In this document: in pieces, positions 34,946 to 44,260 of the stretch
How the letters are laid out: each line of letters starts with the position of its first letter
Position numbering within the stretch: position 1 is the first letter of the stretch
Assembly: GCF_003569045.1 (NCBI RefSeq)
Contig: NZ_BFCB01000003.1
Location: forward strand, 2,356,001 to 2,420,000
DNA length: 64,000 nucleotides
Source: Aggregatilinea lenta
GTDB lineage: Bacteria; Chloroflexota; Anaerolineae; Aggregatilineales; Aggregatilineaceae
Reading direction: 5' to 3'
Translations under genes and position numbers: made by a program
The notes under the pieces: model-generated
What the model was told of the DNA's origin: nothing
The model's input: only the letters and a program-made list of their open reading frames with translations
Database searches by the model: none

Positions 34946-37774
34946 CTAGCGCGCGGCGCGCACCGTGCGGCGCACGGCCCACCACGTGATCAGCAGGCCG
35001 AGCAGCCCCGCGCCGAGCGTACTGAGGGTGGGGGCCAGCTCGTTCACCGCGTCGTGCAGCGCGCTTGCGCCGGGTCCGCCGACCGCGTAGTAGATGTAGC
35101 CCACCAGCCCCGCGACCACGCTGCCGAGCACGACCCGCAGCCCGCCGTTCACGCTGAGCGACGCCGACAGCCCGGCGATGAAGCCCAGCGTGCCCATCAG
35201 CGCCAGCCCAAACAGCGACACTACCAGATCGAAGCCGTCGAGATAGGGTTCGCGCGGATCGTCGGCGACGACGTTGCCGTCCGGCGTATCGGGTTCGGGC
35301 GACGCCGAGGCGCCAGCTTCCGGGCCGCTCTCGCTGGCGGGGGGCGGCGGCGTGGAGGGAATGTCCGAGGCGGTGACCTCGTTCGAGGCGCTGCTGTCGC
35401 CCAGAATCACGAGCTGGATCTCGGACGAGCGCACGGCGTCCGCCGCCGAGGCCGACACCACGGCGCGGCCCGTGCGGTTGGGCGTGAAGCTGATCGTGGC
35501 GATGCCGTCCAGCGTCGTGCCGCGCTGCCGGATTTGCAGGTTGTCCAGGGTGAAGGTCAGCGTGAACTCGACCAGCGTGTCGTCGGGCACGCGGTGGCCG
35601 TTGCGGTCCAACACTGGACCGGTGCGGAAGGTCAGCTTGTCGCCCAGGTAGGCGGTCACCAGCTCGCGCGGGGTGGAGATCGGGCGGCTGCCGATCGATT
35701 CGAGCACGACATCGATCTGCTGGCCGGGATCGGGCGAGGTAGCGTGCGCCAGATCGTAACCGACGGCGGGCAGGCTGATCGGCAGTGCGCCACTGAAGGT
35801 GCTCTCCTGAAACAGCGCGCGTACCGCCGCGTCGATGTAGGGCGTGGCGCTGCTGAACAACGCGACATACACCGCGAGCTTGCTGATCTCGGTCGAGGAC
35901 AGGTATACCGGCGCGCCGAGCGTGATCACGGCGAGCTGCGTGCGCGTGGCGGAAGGTTCCTGGCTCAGGAACTGCATGATCGCCGAGGACGTCTCGACCT
36001 GCGGCGACACGTCGACCATCACGAACACGACCCAGTCCGCGCCGCGTAGGGCTGCGCCAATACGCTGGTTGGTGCGCAGCACGCTGCTGCCCGGCGGCTG
36101 GTCGGCGCCGCTGCCGTTCAGGTAGGTCTGGAGCTGGCTGAACGAGAAGCTGACGATCTGGTCCGAATCGACCTGGGCGTCGGCGCGCGGGCCGTACATG
36201 CGCTCGATGGCGGCTTCGAGCGCGTTCAGCGGCACGATGGGGTAGGTCGCGCAGTAGGAGCACTGCTGCGCCAGCCGCACGTCGGTGAAGATCACGATGT
36301 CGTCGTCGCGCGAGGGCGGGGTGGGCAGCGCCTCGCGGCGCGGTGCGAGCAGCGTGGTGCTGGCCTGCGCGACGCTGTAGATCGGCGCGCTGGACGTGCC
36401 CACCGTCTCGACGCCGACCGGCTGCTGGTTCACGTTTTCCAGAGAGAGATCGCCGTCGTAGAGCGCCAGCTTGAGCCGCAGGATGCGCGTCAGCGACTGG
36501 TCCACGCGCACGCGGAAGACCGGGTCGTTCTCGTAGCGCTCCGCGAAGAACTCGATCACGTCGATCACGTTGGTCAGCGGATCGTCGCCGGGTGTGGTGG
36601 CGAAGCCGGCCAGGTAGAGGATGTCGTTGCCCGCCAGGAACGCTTCACGGGCGACCTGCCGGTGCGGGAACGGGTCGATGTTGTAGGCGCGGCGGATGGC
36701 GTCCGACCCCAGCGCACTGCTGACGATCACCCCGCGCTGCCGCCAATCCCCGAAGGCGTCCAGCTTGAGCAGCCCGTCGGCGGCCTGCCCGTCGAGGCAC
36801 AGCGGCCCGGTGATGGAGCGTACCGTCTCGCCCTGGTAGCGCACGTTAGCGCATTGAAGACCATCCGCGCGGGCGGGCGTGGTCCCGGCCTGCCCGGTGA
36901 CGGCGGCGTAAGGGATCAGGTCGAAGGCGGCCAGCTCGGCGGCGGTGCGCGGCAGGACCGGGATCTGCTCGTCGGGCGCGGAATCGGCCAGACCCAGGCC
37001 GGGGAAGTTCTGCGCGATGACGGCGATCCGGCTGGTGCTGCCTTCGTGCACGCCCTGGATGTAGGCTTGCGCCAGTTTGCCGACCCAGTGCGGCTCCCCG
37101 CCGAACGACCCAACGCCCAGGTCCAGCGCCTGCTCGCCGGGCGCGGCCTGCTGCACGTCCAGTGCGGGACCGAGCAGCATGTTGATGCCCATCGCGCTCA
37201 GCTCGCTGCCCGCGATCTGCCCGACCTGCTGCACCAGCGATGTGTCCCACGTCGCGCCGAGCGCCATCTGGCTGGGCAGCGGGGTCGTGCCGAGCGCGAT
37301 CTGCGTGCCGCTCGGATCGCCGGAATGGCTGGTAGCGACGAACAGCGGCACGAACGAGCGCGGCGTTTCGCGGCCCTGGGTGGCGGTGGCCGCGTCGTAG
37401 GCGTGCTGCTGGATATCGGTCGTCAGCGAGAGCACGCGCTGCGGAGTGTTGAGCTGGCCGTTGATGTTGTCGTTGCCGGCCAGCAGGACCACGCCGCCGA
37501 TGTTGTACTCGTCAATCAGCCGGACCAGCGCGGCGTCGGAGGAGAGATAACTGCCCTCGAACGTGACCAGCATCAACTGCCCGACGCGCTCCTGCGAGGT
37601 CAGCGAGCTGAGCATACGCGCGATGCGATCCACGCTGGCGTCGTCCGTCTCGGGACGTGCGTATACTGGCAGGGCGGATGCCACCGTCCCCAGCAGAAGG
37701 TTGCCGATCAGCAGAGTTGTCAGAAATGCGCGCATGGCTGGTTGCACTACTCGTCGTCGCCAGATGATGTTCAT
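34946..37774 (-). CDS. Glycoside hydrolase family 3-like envelope protein, probably inactive
   Basis: A 942-residue protein. After a signal sequence (about residues 14-38) comes a GH3/NagZ-like barrel (residues about 45-470; LGPALDV, NFPGLG). NagZ enzymes have KHFPGHG here and a nucleophile Asp in SDDL; this protein reads AQNFPGLG and VSSALGSDAI, so the catalytic His, Lys and Asp seem lost. Then follow a second alpha/beta region, a beta-sandwich (about 700-800) and about four C-terminal membrane helices. It may bind peptidoglycan or sugars without cutting. Confidence 0.8.
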   Translation of the reverse strand: MNIIWRRRVVQPAMRAFLTTLLIGNLLLGTVASALPVYARPETDDASVDRIARMLSSLTSQERVGQLMLVTFEGSYLSSDAALVRLIDEYNIGGVVLLAGNDNINGQLNTPQRVLSLTTDIQQHAYDAATATQGRETPRSFVPLFVATSHSGDPSGTQIALGTTPLPSQMALGATWDTSLVQQVGQIAGSELSAMGINMLLGPALDVQQAAPGEQALDLGVGSFGGEPHWVGKLAQAYIQGVHEGSTSRIAVIAQNFPGLGLADSAPDEQIPVLPRTAAELAAFDLIPYAAVTGQAGTTPARADGLQCANVRYQGETVRSITGPLCLDGQAADGLLKLDAFGDWRQRGVIVSSALGSDAIRRAYNIDPFPHRQVAREAFLAGNDILYLAGFATTPGDDPLTNVIDVIEFFAERYENDPVFRVRVDQSLTRILRLKLALYDGDLSLENVNQQPVGVETVGTSSAPIYSVAQASTTLLAPRREALPTPPSRDDDIVIFTDVRLAQQCSYCATYPIVPLNALEAAIERMYGPRADAQVDSDQIVSFSFSQLQTYLNGSGADQPPGSSVLRTNQRIGAALRGADWVVFVMVDVSPQVETSSAIMQFLSQEPSATRTQLAVITLGAPVYLSSTEISKLAVYVALFSSATPYIDAAVRALFQESTFSGALPISLPAVGYDLAHATSPDPGQQIDVVLESIGSRPISTPRELVTAYLGDKLTFRTGPVLDRNGHRVPDDTLVEFTLTFTLDNLQIRQRGTTLDGIATISFTPNRTGRAVVSASAADAVRSSEIQLVILGDSSASNEVTASDIPSTPPPPASESGPEAGASASPEPDTPDGNVVADDPREPYLDGFDLVVSLFGLALMGTLGFIAGLSASLSVNGGLRVVLGSVVAGLVGYIYYAVGGPGASALHDAVNELAPTLSTLGAGLLGLLITWWAVRRTVRAAR

Positions 37775-37920
37775 AGAAGCGGCGCGTGGCCCAAAGTCCC
37801 ACCGTCAGTATACCCGTCCCGGCGTGCAGCAGCGATTTACCGGCGCGTCATGCTCCATGCTCCCCATCCCCTGACCCCTTGCCTCACGCAAGCGACACTG
37901 TTGGCGAATTGGTTTTGTAA

Positions 37921-38065
37921 GGGCAGTTCATGAACTGCCCCGACCGGGCGGGTTCCTAACCCGCCCCTACGAAACAACACCGTGTCGCGTGCGCCAACCG
38001 TATCGCAAGCGGCGGGAAGGGGAACAAGGCAAGAGGCGGGCGGAGCAAGCCCGGCCCCTACGAAA
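37921..38065. repeat. Palindromic repeat cluster in a 349-bp gap
   Basis: The gap 37775-38123 holds the palindromes GGGCAGTTCATGAACTGCCC (37921-37940) and GGCGGGTTCCTAACCCGCC (about 37947-37965), then GGGCGGAGCAAGCCCGGCCC at about 38038-38060. No gene is seen there. Confidence 0.75.
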
Positions 38066-38123
38066 CGCGGGGTAACGAGCGTATGGGAAACCCTTTCTCT
38101 CGCTAAGATACGCATAACACGCT

Positions 38124-40415
38124 CTAGCGCCGCGTCAGCCGGATAGTGAGATCGACCGGGCTGGGCGTGGTGTCGTTGACCTCGATACCGTCCGCGCTGA
38201 CCGGCAGGTAGCCTTCGGCCTGGACCAGCACGCTGTACAGCACCGGCTCGTCCTCGGTGCCGCGCGGCAGCAGCACGGGGATCTGGAAGCGGCCCTCGCT
38301 GTCGGCCATCGAGCTGCCGAGCACCTGGGTCTGGTCCCAGGTGAAGTCTTCGACGCTGAATTCCGGTTCGAGCACGATGAACATGGCACCGGGGACGCCC
38401 TGGCCGGTTTCGGCGTCGTAAATGTGCCCGCTCATCTGCACGCCCTCGGCGCTGGCGAACGTATCGACCGGGAGCTGGCCCAGACCGACGCGCGCCGTTA
38501 CGGTCAGCAACTGCACGTTGGCGATCCAGATTTCCAGCCCATAGGTCGCGTCCGGCAGGGTGGTGTCGCTGGTCAGGCTGACGAAGAAATTCTCCCCGTC
38601 CGATGGCGCGGTCCACGGCTCGGTGACCTCGTACATGACCTCGCTGTCCACCGTCCAGCGCCGCGTCCACAGCGTGCCGGGGGCCATCAGGTGCCAGTCA
38701 AAGAACGCGTAGAGCGCGCTGATCCCGGACTGGAACTCGGTGCGCGCCACGATTGCGGCGTCGGTGCTGAGCGCGTTTTCGGTCGAGAACCGGAAGTCGT
38801 CGAAGATCGTCGTGGACGTGCCCGACGCGCCGCCCGCGATCACGAAGTCCGCCGTGGCGCTCAGCGTGTTGTTGAGGTACAGCTCCAGGCGATACTGGCC
38901 GGGGATGAAATCGGCAGCGGCAGTGATGATGCGCGTGCCCTGCACGTCGCCGTCCCAGCTTTCGTCGCCGCGTGCGATCTCTTGCCGCCCGTAGAACCAG
39001 CGGTAGGTCCAGGCCGTGCCGGGCTGCATGCTGCGGTAGTTGAAGCGGGCCTGTACGGCGCTGCCTTCGGGCAGGACGTAGTTGGTGCCTTCCAATGCGC
39101 TCTGATCGGTGTTGGGCAGTCCGAAGACGAGGTCGGAAAAGGCGGGGTTTTCCTGCGCGCTGCCGCCCACGGTGATGCTCTGGCTGGCGGCCTCGCGCCC
39201 CTCAATGAACAGGCGGAAGAAGTAGACACCGTTGGGCCAGGACATGCTGGCGCTGCCGATGTACCACAGCCCGGTGCCGCCGCCGCTCCACGTGGTCGCG
39301 GGCAGGCTGTACGTGTCGCTGGTGTTCTCGTCGATGGTCACGCGCAGCTCGTAGACGGTGCCATCGGTCATGTTGTCATAGTCGAAGAACAGGTACAGGC
39401 TGGTCGTGCCGGACGGCACGCTGCTAACCACGTTGGCGGGCTGGTCGGCCTCGTTGACGCGCGTGGAGAAGAACAGGCGGCTGAAGCTCGGCTGGGCGTC
39501 GCTGGCCTGCGTGGTGGTTGGCGCGGCGTTTTCGCCCTGGCGGATGCCCAGGGCCGCCGCGCGGATCATGCCGCGCGCCATCCCGGCGGGACGCAGTGCG
39601 CTGATGAACCCGCCGACCGGCACGCAGCCGTCGGTGCGGTCGATGCGCCCGTCCTGGTTGGTGTCCTGAATGCTGCGGCACTCCGCCGCGGGCGCGCTCG
39701 GCTGGAGTGGGGCGATGGTCGGGATGCCGATCAGCGTGCCGTTGCGGTCGTAAGCGCCGCCGCCACTCATCGTGCCCTGCACGACGACGCTGCTGCGGAT
39801 CCAGGCGTGGTCGCCCATGCGCGCCTCGGCGGTGAAGCCGCTGACCGTGCCACGCGCCACGCTCACCGGGTCGTCACCCATCGTGGGATAGCCGATGATG
39901 GTGATCGTGTCGTCGAGGCTGACGGTGGACGAGTCGCCGAGCGTGACGTAGGGCAGTTGCAGCGTGCCCGCCGTGATCAACCGCCCGTCGAGGTAGCCGT
40001 TGATGCGCAGTACGGCGAGGTCCGTGCCCAGGTTGGCATTCACGACCTCGGCGGTGTAGGTCGGCACGGGCGGCTCGTCCAGCCGGACGGTCACGGCGAC
40101 CACCAGCCGGTCGGAGCGGCAGGTGTCGCTCGACAGGGCGGTGTGGGCGTTGGTCAGGATCAGCCCGTCCGCGCTGACCAGCGTGCCGGAGCCGATGCAC
40201 GAGATGATCGGCTCACCGAGGTTCTGGTAAGTCTGCATCACGAAGACGGTGGCGCGCTTGAGCGTCTCTTCGTTCAGCTCGACGGGCGGCGCGTCCGACT
40301 GGGCATGGCCCCGGACGAGCGGCAGCAGCGGCAGGCCCAACCCGGCCAACAGCCCGACCAGGACCAGCGCGCACAGCAGGGTAAACAAGCGAGTGTTTCT
40401 TCGCAGCATGGGCAT
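38124..40415 (-). CDS. Secreted trypsin-like serine protease with beta domains
   Basis: About 763 residues. An N-terminal membrane or signal helix is followed by a chymotrypsin/HtrA-like domain (about 45-250) with His91 (LTNAHTA), Asp132 (GTDLAVL) and Ser217 (GTMSGGGAYD), so it should be active. A calcium-loop-like DTNQDGRIDRTDG follows, then three repeats of a beta domain (each with a 'W.YRW' or 'LWTRRW' core), and a C-terminal carboxypeptidase-regulatory-like domain (YDAETGQGVPGAMF). Probably acts outside the cell. Neighbours on the same strand are also envelope proteins. Confidence 0.85.
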   Translation of the reverse strand: MPMLRRNTRLFTLLCALVLVGLLAGLGLPLLPLVRGHAQSDAPPVELNEETLKRATVFVMQTYQNLGEPIISCIGSGTLVSADGLILTNAHTALSSDTCRSDRLVVAVTVRLDEPPVPTYTAEVVNANLGTDLAVLRINGYLDGRLITAGTLQLPYVTLGDSSTVSLDDTITIIGYPTMGDDPVSVARGTVSGFTAEARMGDHAWIRSSVVVQGTMSGGGAYDRNGTLIGIPTIAPLQPSAPAAECRSIQDTNQDGRIDRTDGCVPVGGFISALRPAGMARGMIRAAALGIRQGENAAPTTTQASDAQPSFSRLFFSTRVNEADQPANVVSSVPSGTTSLYLFFDYDNMTDGTVYELRVTIDENTSDTYSLPATTWSGGGTGLWYIGSASMSWPNGVYFFRLFIEGREAASQSITVGGSAQENPAFSDLVFGLPNTDQSALEGTNYVLPEGSAVQARFNYRSMQPGTAWTYRWFYGRQEIARGDESWDGDVQGTRIITAAADFIPGQYRLELYLNNTLSATADFVIAGGASGTSTTIFDDFRFSTENALSTDAAIVARTEFQSGISALYAFFDWHLMAPGTLWTRRWTVDSEVMYEVTEPWTAPSDGENFFVSLTSDTTLPDATYGLEIWIANVQLLTVTARVGLGQLPVDTFASAEGVQMSGHIYDAETGQGVPGAMFIVLEPEFSVEDFTWDQTQVLGSSMADSEGRFQIPVLLPRGTEDEPVLYSVLVQAEGYLPVSADGIEVNDTTPSPVDLTIRLTRR

Positions 40416-40572
40416 CACATGACAACGACTAGGGCATCTGCCGGTCCCGGCGTCTGCGGCGAGACCTTCACCCCCTGGCCCTTTCCAATTAAGTTAAAGA
40501 GAGGGAACAAGGCAAGGGGACAGGGCGCATTTTCGCGCAAGCGCTGATTCACAGAGCGGGCATCCGCCTCGG

Positions 40573-41178
40573 CTAGAAAATTTCGAGCGTTTGTAACAGG
40601 TTCTCGAAGCGGTACAGGTTGTCGTCGAACGCGCCGCGCTCCTCGCGGTAGGTGACGATGACCGCCTGCACGCCGCGCAGAATCACGACGTCCACGCCTT
40701 CCACGGCGATGGTTGGGCTTTCGAGAAACGGGTTCGATTCGGACTGCGCGTAGGTGTACGTCATGCGGATGGCGGTCGTGCCGTCGCGCAGGGTCTGCTC
40801 GGTTTGCGTCATGCGCCGGTAGGCCGAAAACTGCTGCGCGCGCTGGATGTTGATCTGGTCCACCACGTTGCGCGGCGTCGCGTCCGGCCCGACGGGGATG
40901 ATCGACACCTGAAGCAGCGTTTTGAACGGCGTCGCGGCGGCGTCTTCGGCGCGGAAGACCACGTCGGCGTCGCGGCTGTCCACTAGCCACCTGTTGGGGA
41001 TTTGGGCGCGGATGCCTGACTCCAGGTCCTCGAACGTCACCGTCGCGTTGAGCGCGTTGTTGCGCAGCGTCACACCCACGAACAGGGCCACGACCGCCGA
41101 AAACAGCGCGAGATAGGTGTTCCAACGCTGGCGGAAGTTCAGCTCGGTTGGCTCCTCGCGGATCAGGATGCGCGTCAT
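40573..41178 (-). CDS. Hypothetical single-pass membrane protein
   Basis: A 201-residue protein with a membrane helix at about residues 20-40 and an extracytoplasmic domain whose pattern (ARIPNRW-like IRAQIPNRWLVDS and the terminal NLYRFENLLQTLEIF) resembles PsbP/DUF1795-type small beta proteins. The ATG overlaps the stop of the upstream PrsW-like gene by 4 bp, so the two are translationally coupled. Role unknown. Confidence 0.65.
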   Translation of the reverse strand: MTRILIREEPTELNFRQRWNTYLALFSAVVALFVGVTLRNNALNATVTFEDLESGIRAQIPNRWLVDSRDADVVFRAEDAAATPFKTLLQVSIIPVGPDATPRNVVDQINIQRAQQFSAYRRMTQTEQTLRDGTTAIRMTYTYAQSESNPFLESPTIAVEGVDVVILRGVQAVIVTYREERGAFDDNLYRFENLLQTLEIF

Positions 41179-42065
41179 ATGAGCTGCCTCCTGCCGGTGA
41201 GCGCTTCCATGCGCGTGTCGGCGCTTTCAATCAGGAAGGCCATGCTCAGCAGGACCGCGCCGATCACGCCGACCGCCAGCAGCAGACCCCGGAAGGGCGC
41301 GGCGTTCAGGCCGCTGACCACGGCCAGCGCGTGAAAGGCGTAGTAAAAGCCGCCGAACAGGGCGGTCAGGAACAGGCCCCCCGGGATCCAGAACACGGGC
41401 GGGCGGCCCAGGCGCAGCTCGGACAGGAAGTAGCCGAGGATCACGCCGAGGGCCATGTGCTGGAACGTGTTGCTGGCGACGCGCAGCGCCGTGGCATAGA
41501 GTGTCATGTCGGCGTTCAGCGCGACGTGCACGTTGTAGGCGGTCGCGAAGCCTATCGACACGGCCAGCCCGTAAGCCACGCCGTCCAGGCGCTGCTGGAA
41601 GTGCTGCGGCCAGAGGGTGTAGCGCATGACGGCATACTTCAAGAACGCGGCGGTGAAACCGATGGTGAAGGTATAGCCCAGCGCGCGCCCGAAGAAGCCG
41701 GTCGCCAACAGCCAGCGGTCCGGCAGGAATAGTTGTTCTTCGAGCGGGATGGCGACGCCGTTCGCTATCAGACCGCCCAGAATCAGCAGGCGCAGCAGGC
41801 CGAAGCGCGGCTCCGGCGCGGTGTGCTCGGCGCGGTACGAGATGCCCAGCCAGGCCGCCAGCGGCAGCAGCGCCAGGCCCATTTTGGGCAGCGGCGCGGT
41901 ATAGGTGGCGGGCAGCACGCCGACGAAATCGGTCAGCACGACAATGGCCGCCACGACCACCGTCAGCACGCCGACCTCCAGCCAGGTGGTCGGCCAGACG
42001 CGCCGGTAAGGGTACGCCTCGATGACCTCTTCTTCCGGCGCGAGCAAAATCGGCTCGAACGACAA
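41175..42065 (-). CDS. PrsW-like membrane protein
   Basis: A 296-residue protein with about eight helices. The segments FLKYAVMRYTLWP, DGVAYGLAVSIGFATAYNV and NTFQHMALGVILGYF line up with the PrsW glutamic intramembrane protease family, including the Asp/Gly helix and the late His. The paired glutamates (EE) that normally precede the first motif are absent, replaced by FTAAFLKY. It may therefore be a non-proteolytic relative. It leads the coupled pair with the gene at 40573. Confidence 0.65.
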   Translation of the reverse strand: MSFEPILLAPEEEVIEAYPYRRVWPTTWLEVGVLTVVVAAIVVLTDFVGVLPATYTAPLPKMGLALLPLAAWLGISYRAEHTAPEPRFGLLRLLILGGLIANGVAIPLEEQLFLPDRWLLATGFFGRALGYTFTIGFTAAFLKYAVMRYTLWPQHFQQRLDGVAYGLAVSIGFATAYNVHVALNADMTLYATALRVASNTFQHMALGVILGYFLSELRLGRPPVFWIPGGLFLTALFGGFYYAFHALAVVSGLNAAPFRGLLLAVGVIGAVLLSMAFLIESADTRMEALTGRRQLI

Positions 42066-42114
42066 ACGTGCACACTCCTGTTGACGTTGGCAGCGACCGG
42101 TAGCAACGGGGTTG

Positions 42115-42143
42115 TTGATGATGATCGGGCGCAGTGGTAGACT
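42115..42143 (+). promoter_or_regulatory. Promoter of the ABC importer operon
   Basis: TTGATG (42115-42120) and TAGACT (42138-42143) are 17 bp apart, about 125 bp before the substrate-binding protein gene. Confidence 0.5.
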
Positions 42144-42272
42144 GTTCTCCGCTGCGCGGGAGCGATTCTACCGCACCTGCGCCAATGTGCCATGCGACCG
42201 GGGCGGCGATCCCGGCTGAGTGGCTGCGCCGCAGACGTCACCGGGACGACGACCACATCACAGGGCAGGTTT

Positions 42273-43922
42273 ATGGACGCTGACAGAGTGCGCCGACGCG
42301 GACCGCTGCGGTTCGGCGTATTAGGGATTTTGATGGTGGTCTGCTGCCTCGGCGTGGCCGTGGCAGCGGTCTTTTTGCTGCGCGACGAACCGGAAGATGC
42401 CGCCGTCAGCGGCCCCAGCATCGTGTATGGCCTGACGCTGAACCCGTCCGGCTTCGACCCGCACATTCATTCCTCGTCGGAACTCGGCATCCCGTTCTAT
42501 TCGGTCTACGACACGCTGGTGTACCGCCATCCGCAAACGATGGACTTCGTGCCCGGCCTTGCGGCGGCGCTGCCGACCATGTCCGAAGATGGCCTGACGT
42601 GGACGTTCACGCTCAAGCAGAACGTCACGTTCCACGACGGGACGCCGTTCAACGCGGAGGCGGTGGGGGCCAACCTCGACCGCATCATGAACGACGAGAT
42701 CGGCTCGCGCAAGGCGCGCTATCTGCTCGGCCCGTACACCGGCTACGAGATCCTCGACGACACCACCATCCAGATCAACCTGTCGGAGCCGTACGCGCCG
42801 CTGCTGGACGCCTTCAGCCAGGTCTACCTGGGCATCGCCAGCCCGACCGCGCTGCAGGAATACACCAAGAACACCTACCAGTGGCATCAGGTCGGCACAG
42901 GGCCGTATAAGCTGACCGAGTTCGTGCCGGGCGATCATCTGGTGTTGGAACGCAACGAGGATTACACGTGGGGGCCGGTGTTCTACGCGCCACCCGACGA
43001 CGGCACGCTGGCGCGCATCGAGTTCCGGTTTTACGAAGATCCGCCAACGCGCAGCCTCGCGCTGGAAAGCGGCGCGGTGCAGGTCGTAGGCGAGCTGCTG
43101 CCCACCGACGTGGACGATCTGGCGGGCACCAATCAGGTGCGTGTGTTCCGCGTGACGGTGCCGGGCACGCCGCAGCAGTTTTTCCTGAACACGTCGCGCG
43201 CGCCGCTGGACGATCTCAACGTGCGGCAGGCGCTGCTCTACGCCACGAACCGCACGGCGATCATCGACACGGTGTTTCACGGCGAGTCGCCCGTGGCCTA
43301 CGGGCCGCTGGCCTCGGCCAACCCGTTCTACAGCGCGGACGTGGTGGAGGGGCAGTATCCGTACGACACCGAGTACGCGCGCTCGCTGCTGGCCGGCGCG
43401 GGCTTCGCGGACTCCGACGAGGACGGCGTGCTCGACCGGGACGGTGTGCCGCTGTCGCTGCGCATGGTCTTCGCGCCGTGGAACGAGATGGACGGCGTCG
43501 CACAGCTCATCCAAAATCAGTGGGCGGACCTGGGCATCGAGCTGGAACTGGTGCAGGTCGCCAACTTCGTGGAGCTGAGCGATTACGCCAGCCGGGGCGA
43601 GTATGACCTGATCGCGCTGTATGACTTCGGCGTGGACGCGAGCATCATGAACCAGTATTACGAGACGGTCGGACCGAGCAACTGGTCGCACTTCAGCGAT
43701 CCGGAGGTGGACGAGTGGCTGGCGGAGGCGACGCGGCAGGCGTCGCCGGACGTGCGCACCGGGCTGTACCTGTCCGTGCAGCAGCGCGTCATGGAGCAGG
43801 CGGTTGTGCTGCCGATCCGCGAGTACGTCGATCTGGTGGGCGCTTCGACGCGGCTGGACGGCGTGATCTTCAGCGCGCAGGGCTGGTGGCCGCTGCTGTA
43901 TAACTTTAGGGATAGTCCTTAG
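42273..43922 (+). CDS. ABC transporter substrate-binding protein (family 5, peptide/nickel type)
   Basis: A 549-residue solute receptor for an oligopeptide-type ABC importer. It starts with an uncleaved-looking signal anchor (VLGILMVVCCLGVAVAAVFLL) and has the SBP_bac_5 landmarks: PHIHSSSELGIPFYSVYDTLV, LTWTFTLKQNVTFHDGTPFN and LYATNRTAIID. GGCAGG precedes the ATG at 42273. It is followed by two permease genes after a 338-bp gap. Ligand unknown. Confidence 0.9.
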   Translation: MDADRVRRRGPLRFGVLGILMVVCCLGVAVAAVFLLRDEPEDAAVSGPSIVYGLTLNPSGFDPHIHSSSELGIPFYSVYDTLVYRHPQTMDFVPGLAAALPTMSEDGLTWTFTLKQNVTFHDGTPFNAEAVGANLDRIMNDEIGSRKARYLLGPYTGYEILDDTTIQINLSEPYAPLLDAFSQVYLGIASPTALQEYTKNTYQWHQVGTGPYKLTEFVPGDHLVLERNEDYTWGPVFYAPPDDGTLARIEFRFYEDPPTRSLALESGAVQVVGELLPTDVDDLAGTNQVRVFRVTVPGTPQQFFLNTSRAPLDDLNVRQALLYATNRTAIIDTVFHGESPVAYGPLASANPFYSADVVEGQYPYDTEYARSLLAGAGFADSDEDGVLDRDGVPLSLRMVFAPWNEMDGVAQLIQNQWADLGIELELVQVANFVELSDYASRGEYDLIALYDFGVDASIMNQYYETVGPSNWSHFSDPEVDEWLAEATRQASPDVRTGLYLSVQQRVMEQAVVLPIREYVDLVGASTRLDGVIFSAQGWWPLLYNFRDSP

Positions 43923-43974
43923 TCGTTAGTTGTTGGTTGTTAGTCAAGACAAGAGCAAAAGCGAAAAGACGGGC

Positions 43975-44137
43975 CGGGGTGAGCGCGCGAGGCGTGGGGG
44001 GGCTTGCTCCGCCCGTCACCAGGAAAGCCGGGTAGAGCTTGTACTACCCCTGTGCAAAAACGGTCGGCAACGTCTGGGAAGATTCGAGCTTGCTCTTGAA
44101 CATGACGAGAAAGGGGCGTATCGCAATACGCCCCTAC
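43975..44137. repeat. Palindromic repeats in the gap between receptor and permease genes
   Basis: The 338-bp gap 43923-44260 lies inside what should be one operon. It contains GGGGCTTGCTCCGCCCGTC (about 44000-44018) and a hairpin AGGGGCGTAT/ATACGCCCCT (44112-44135), both of the dispersed family, and stretches of TTAGTNGTTAGT type near each end (also seen at 2884 and 6950). I see no gene in it. Confidence 0.7.
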
Positions 44138-44260
44138 AAAAACGCTTCCATTCGCCCGCCGTTGTTACCCGTAAAAACGGATTTTATGCGGTGTTCACTT
44201 GGTCGAAACGCTCGAAACGCAACCAACAACTAATCACGATCCACTAACGACTATTCACGC

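Noticed and set aside
38424-40547. A 707-codon open frame opposite the serine protease gene
   Set aside because: No domains and low-complexity composition; the minus-strand protease has its full catalytic triad.
43930-44247. A 105-codon plus-strand frame between the ABC receptor and permease genes
   Set aside because: It reads through dispersed palindromic repeats and has no family resemblance.
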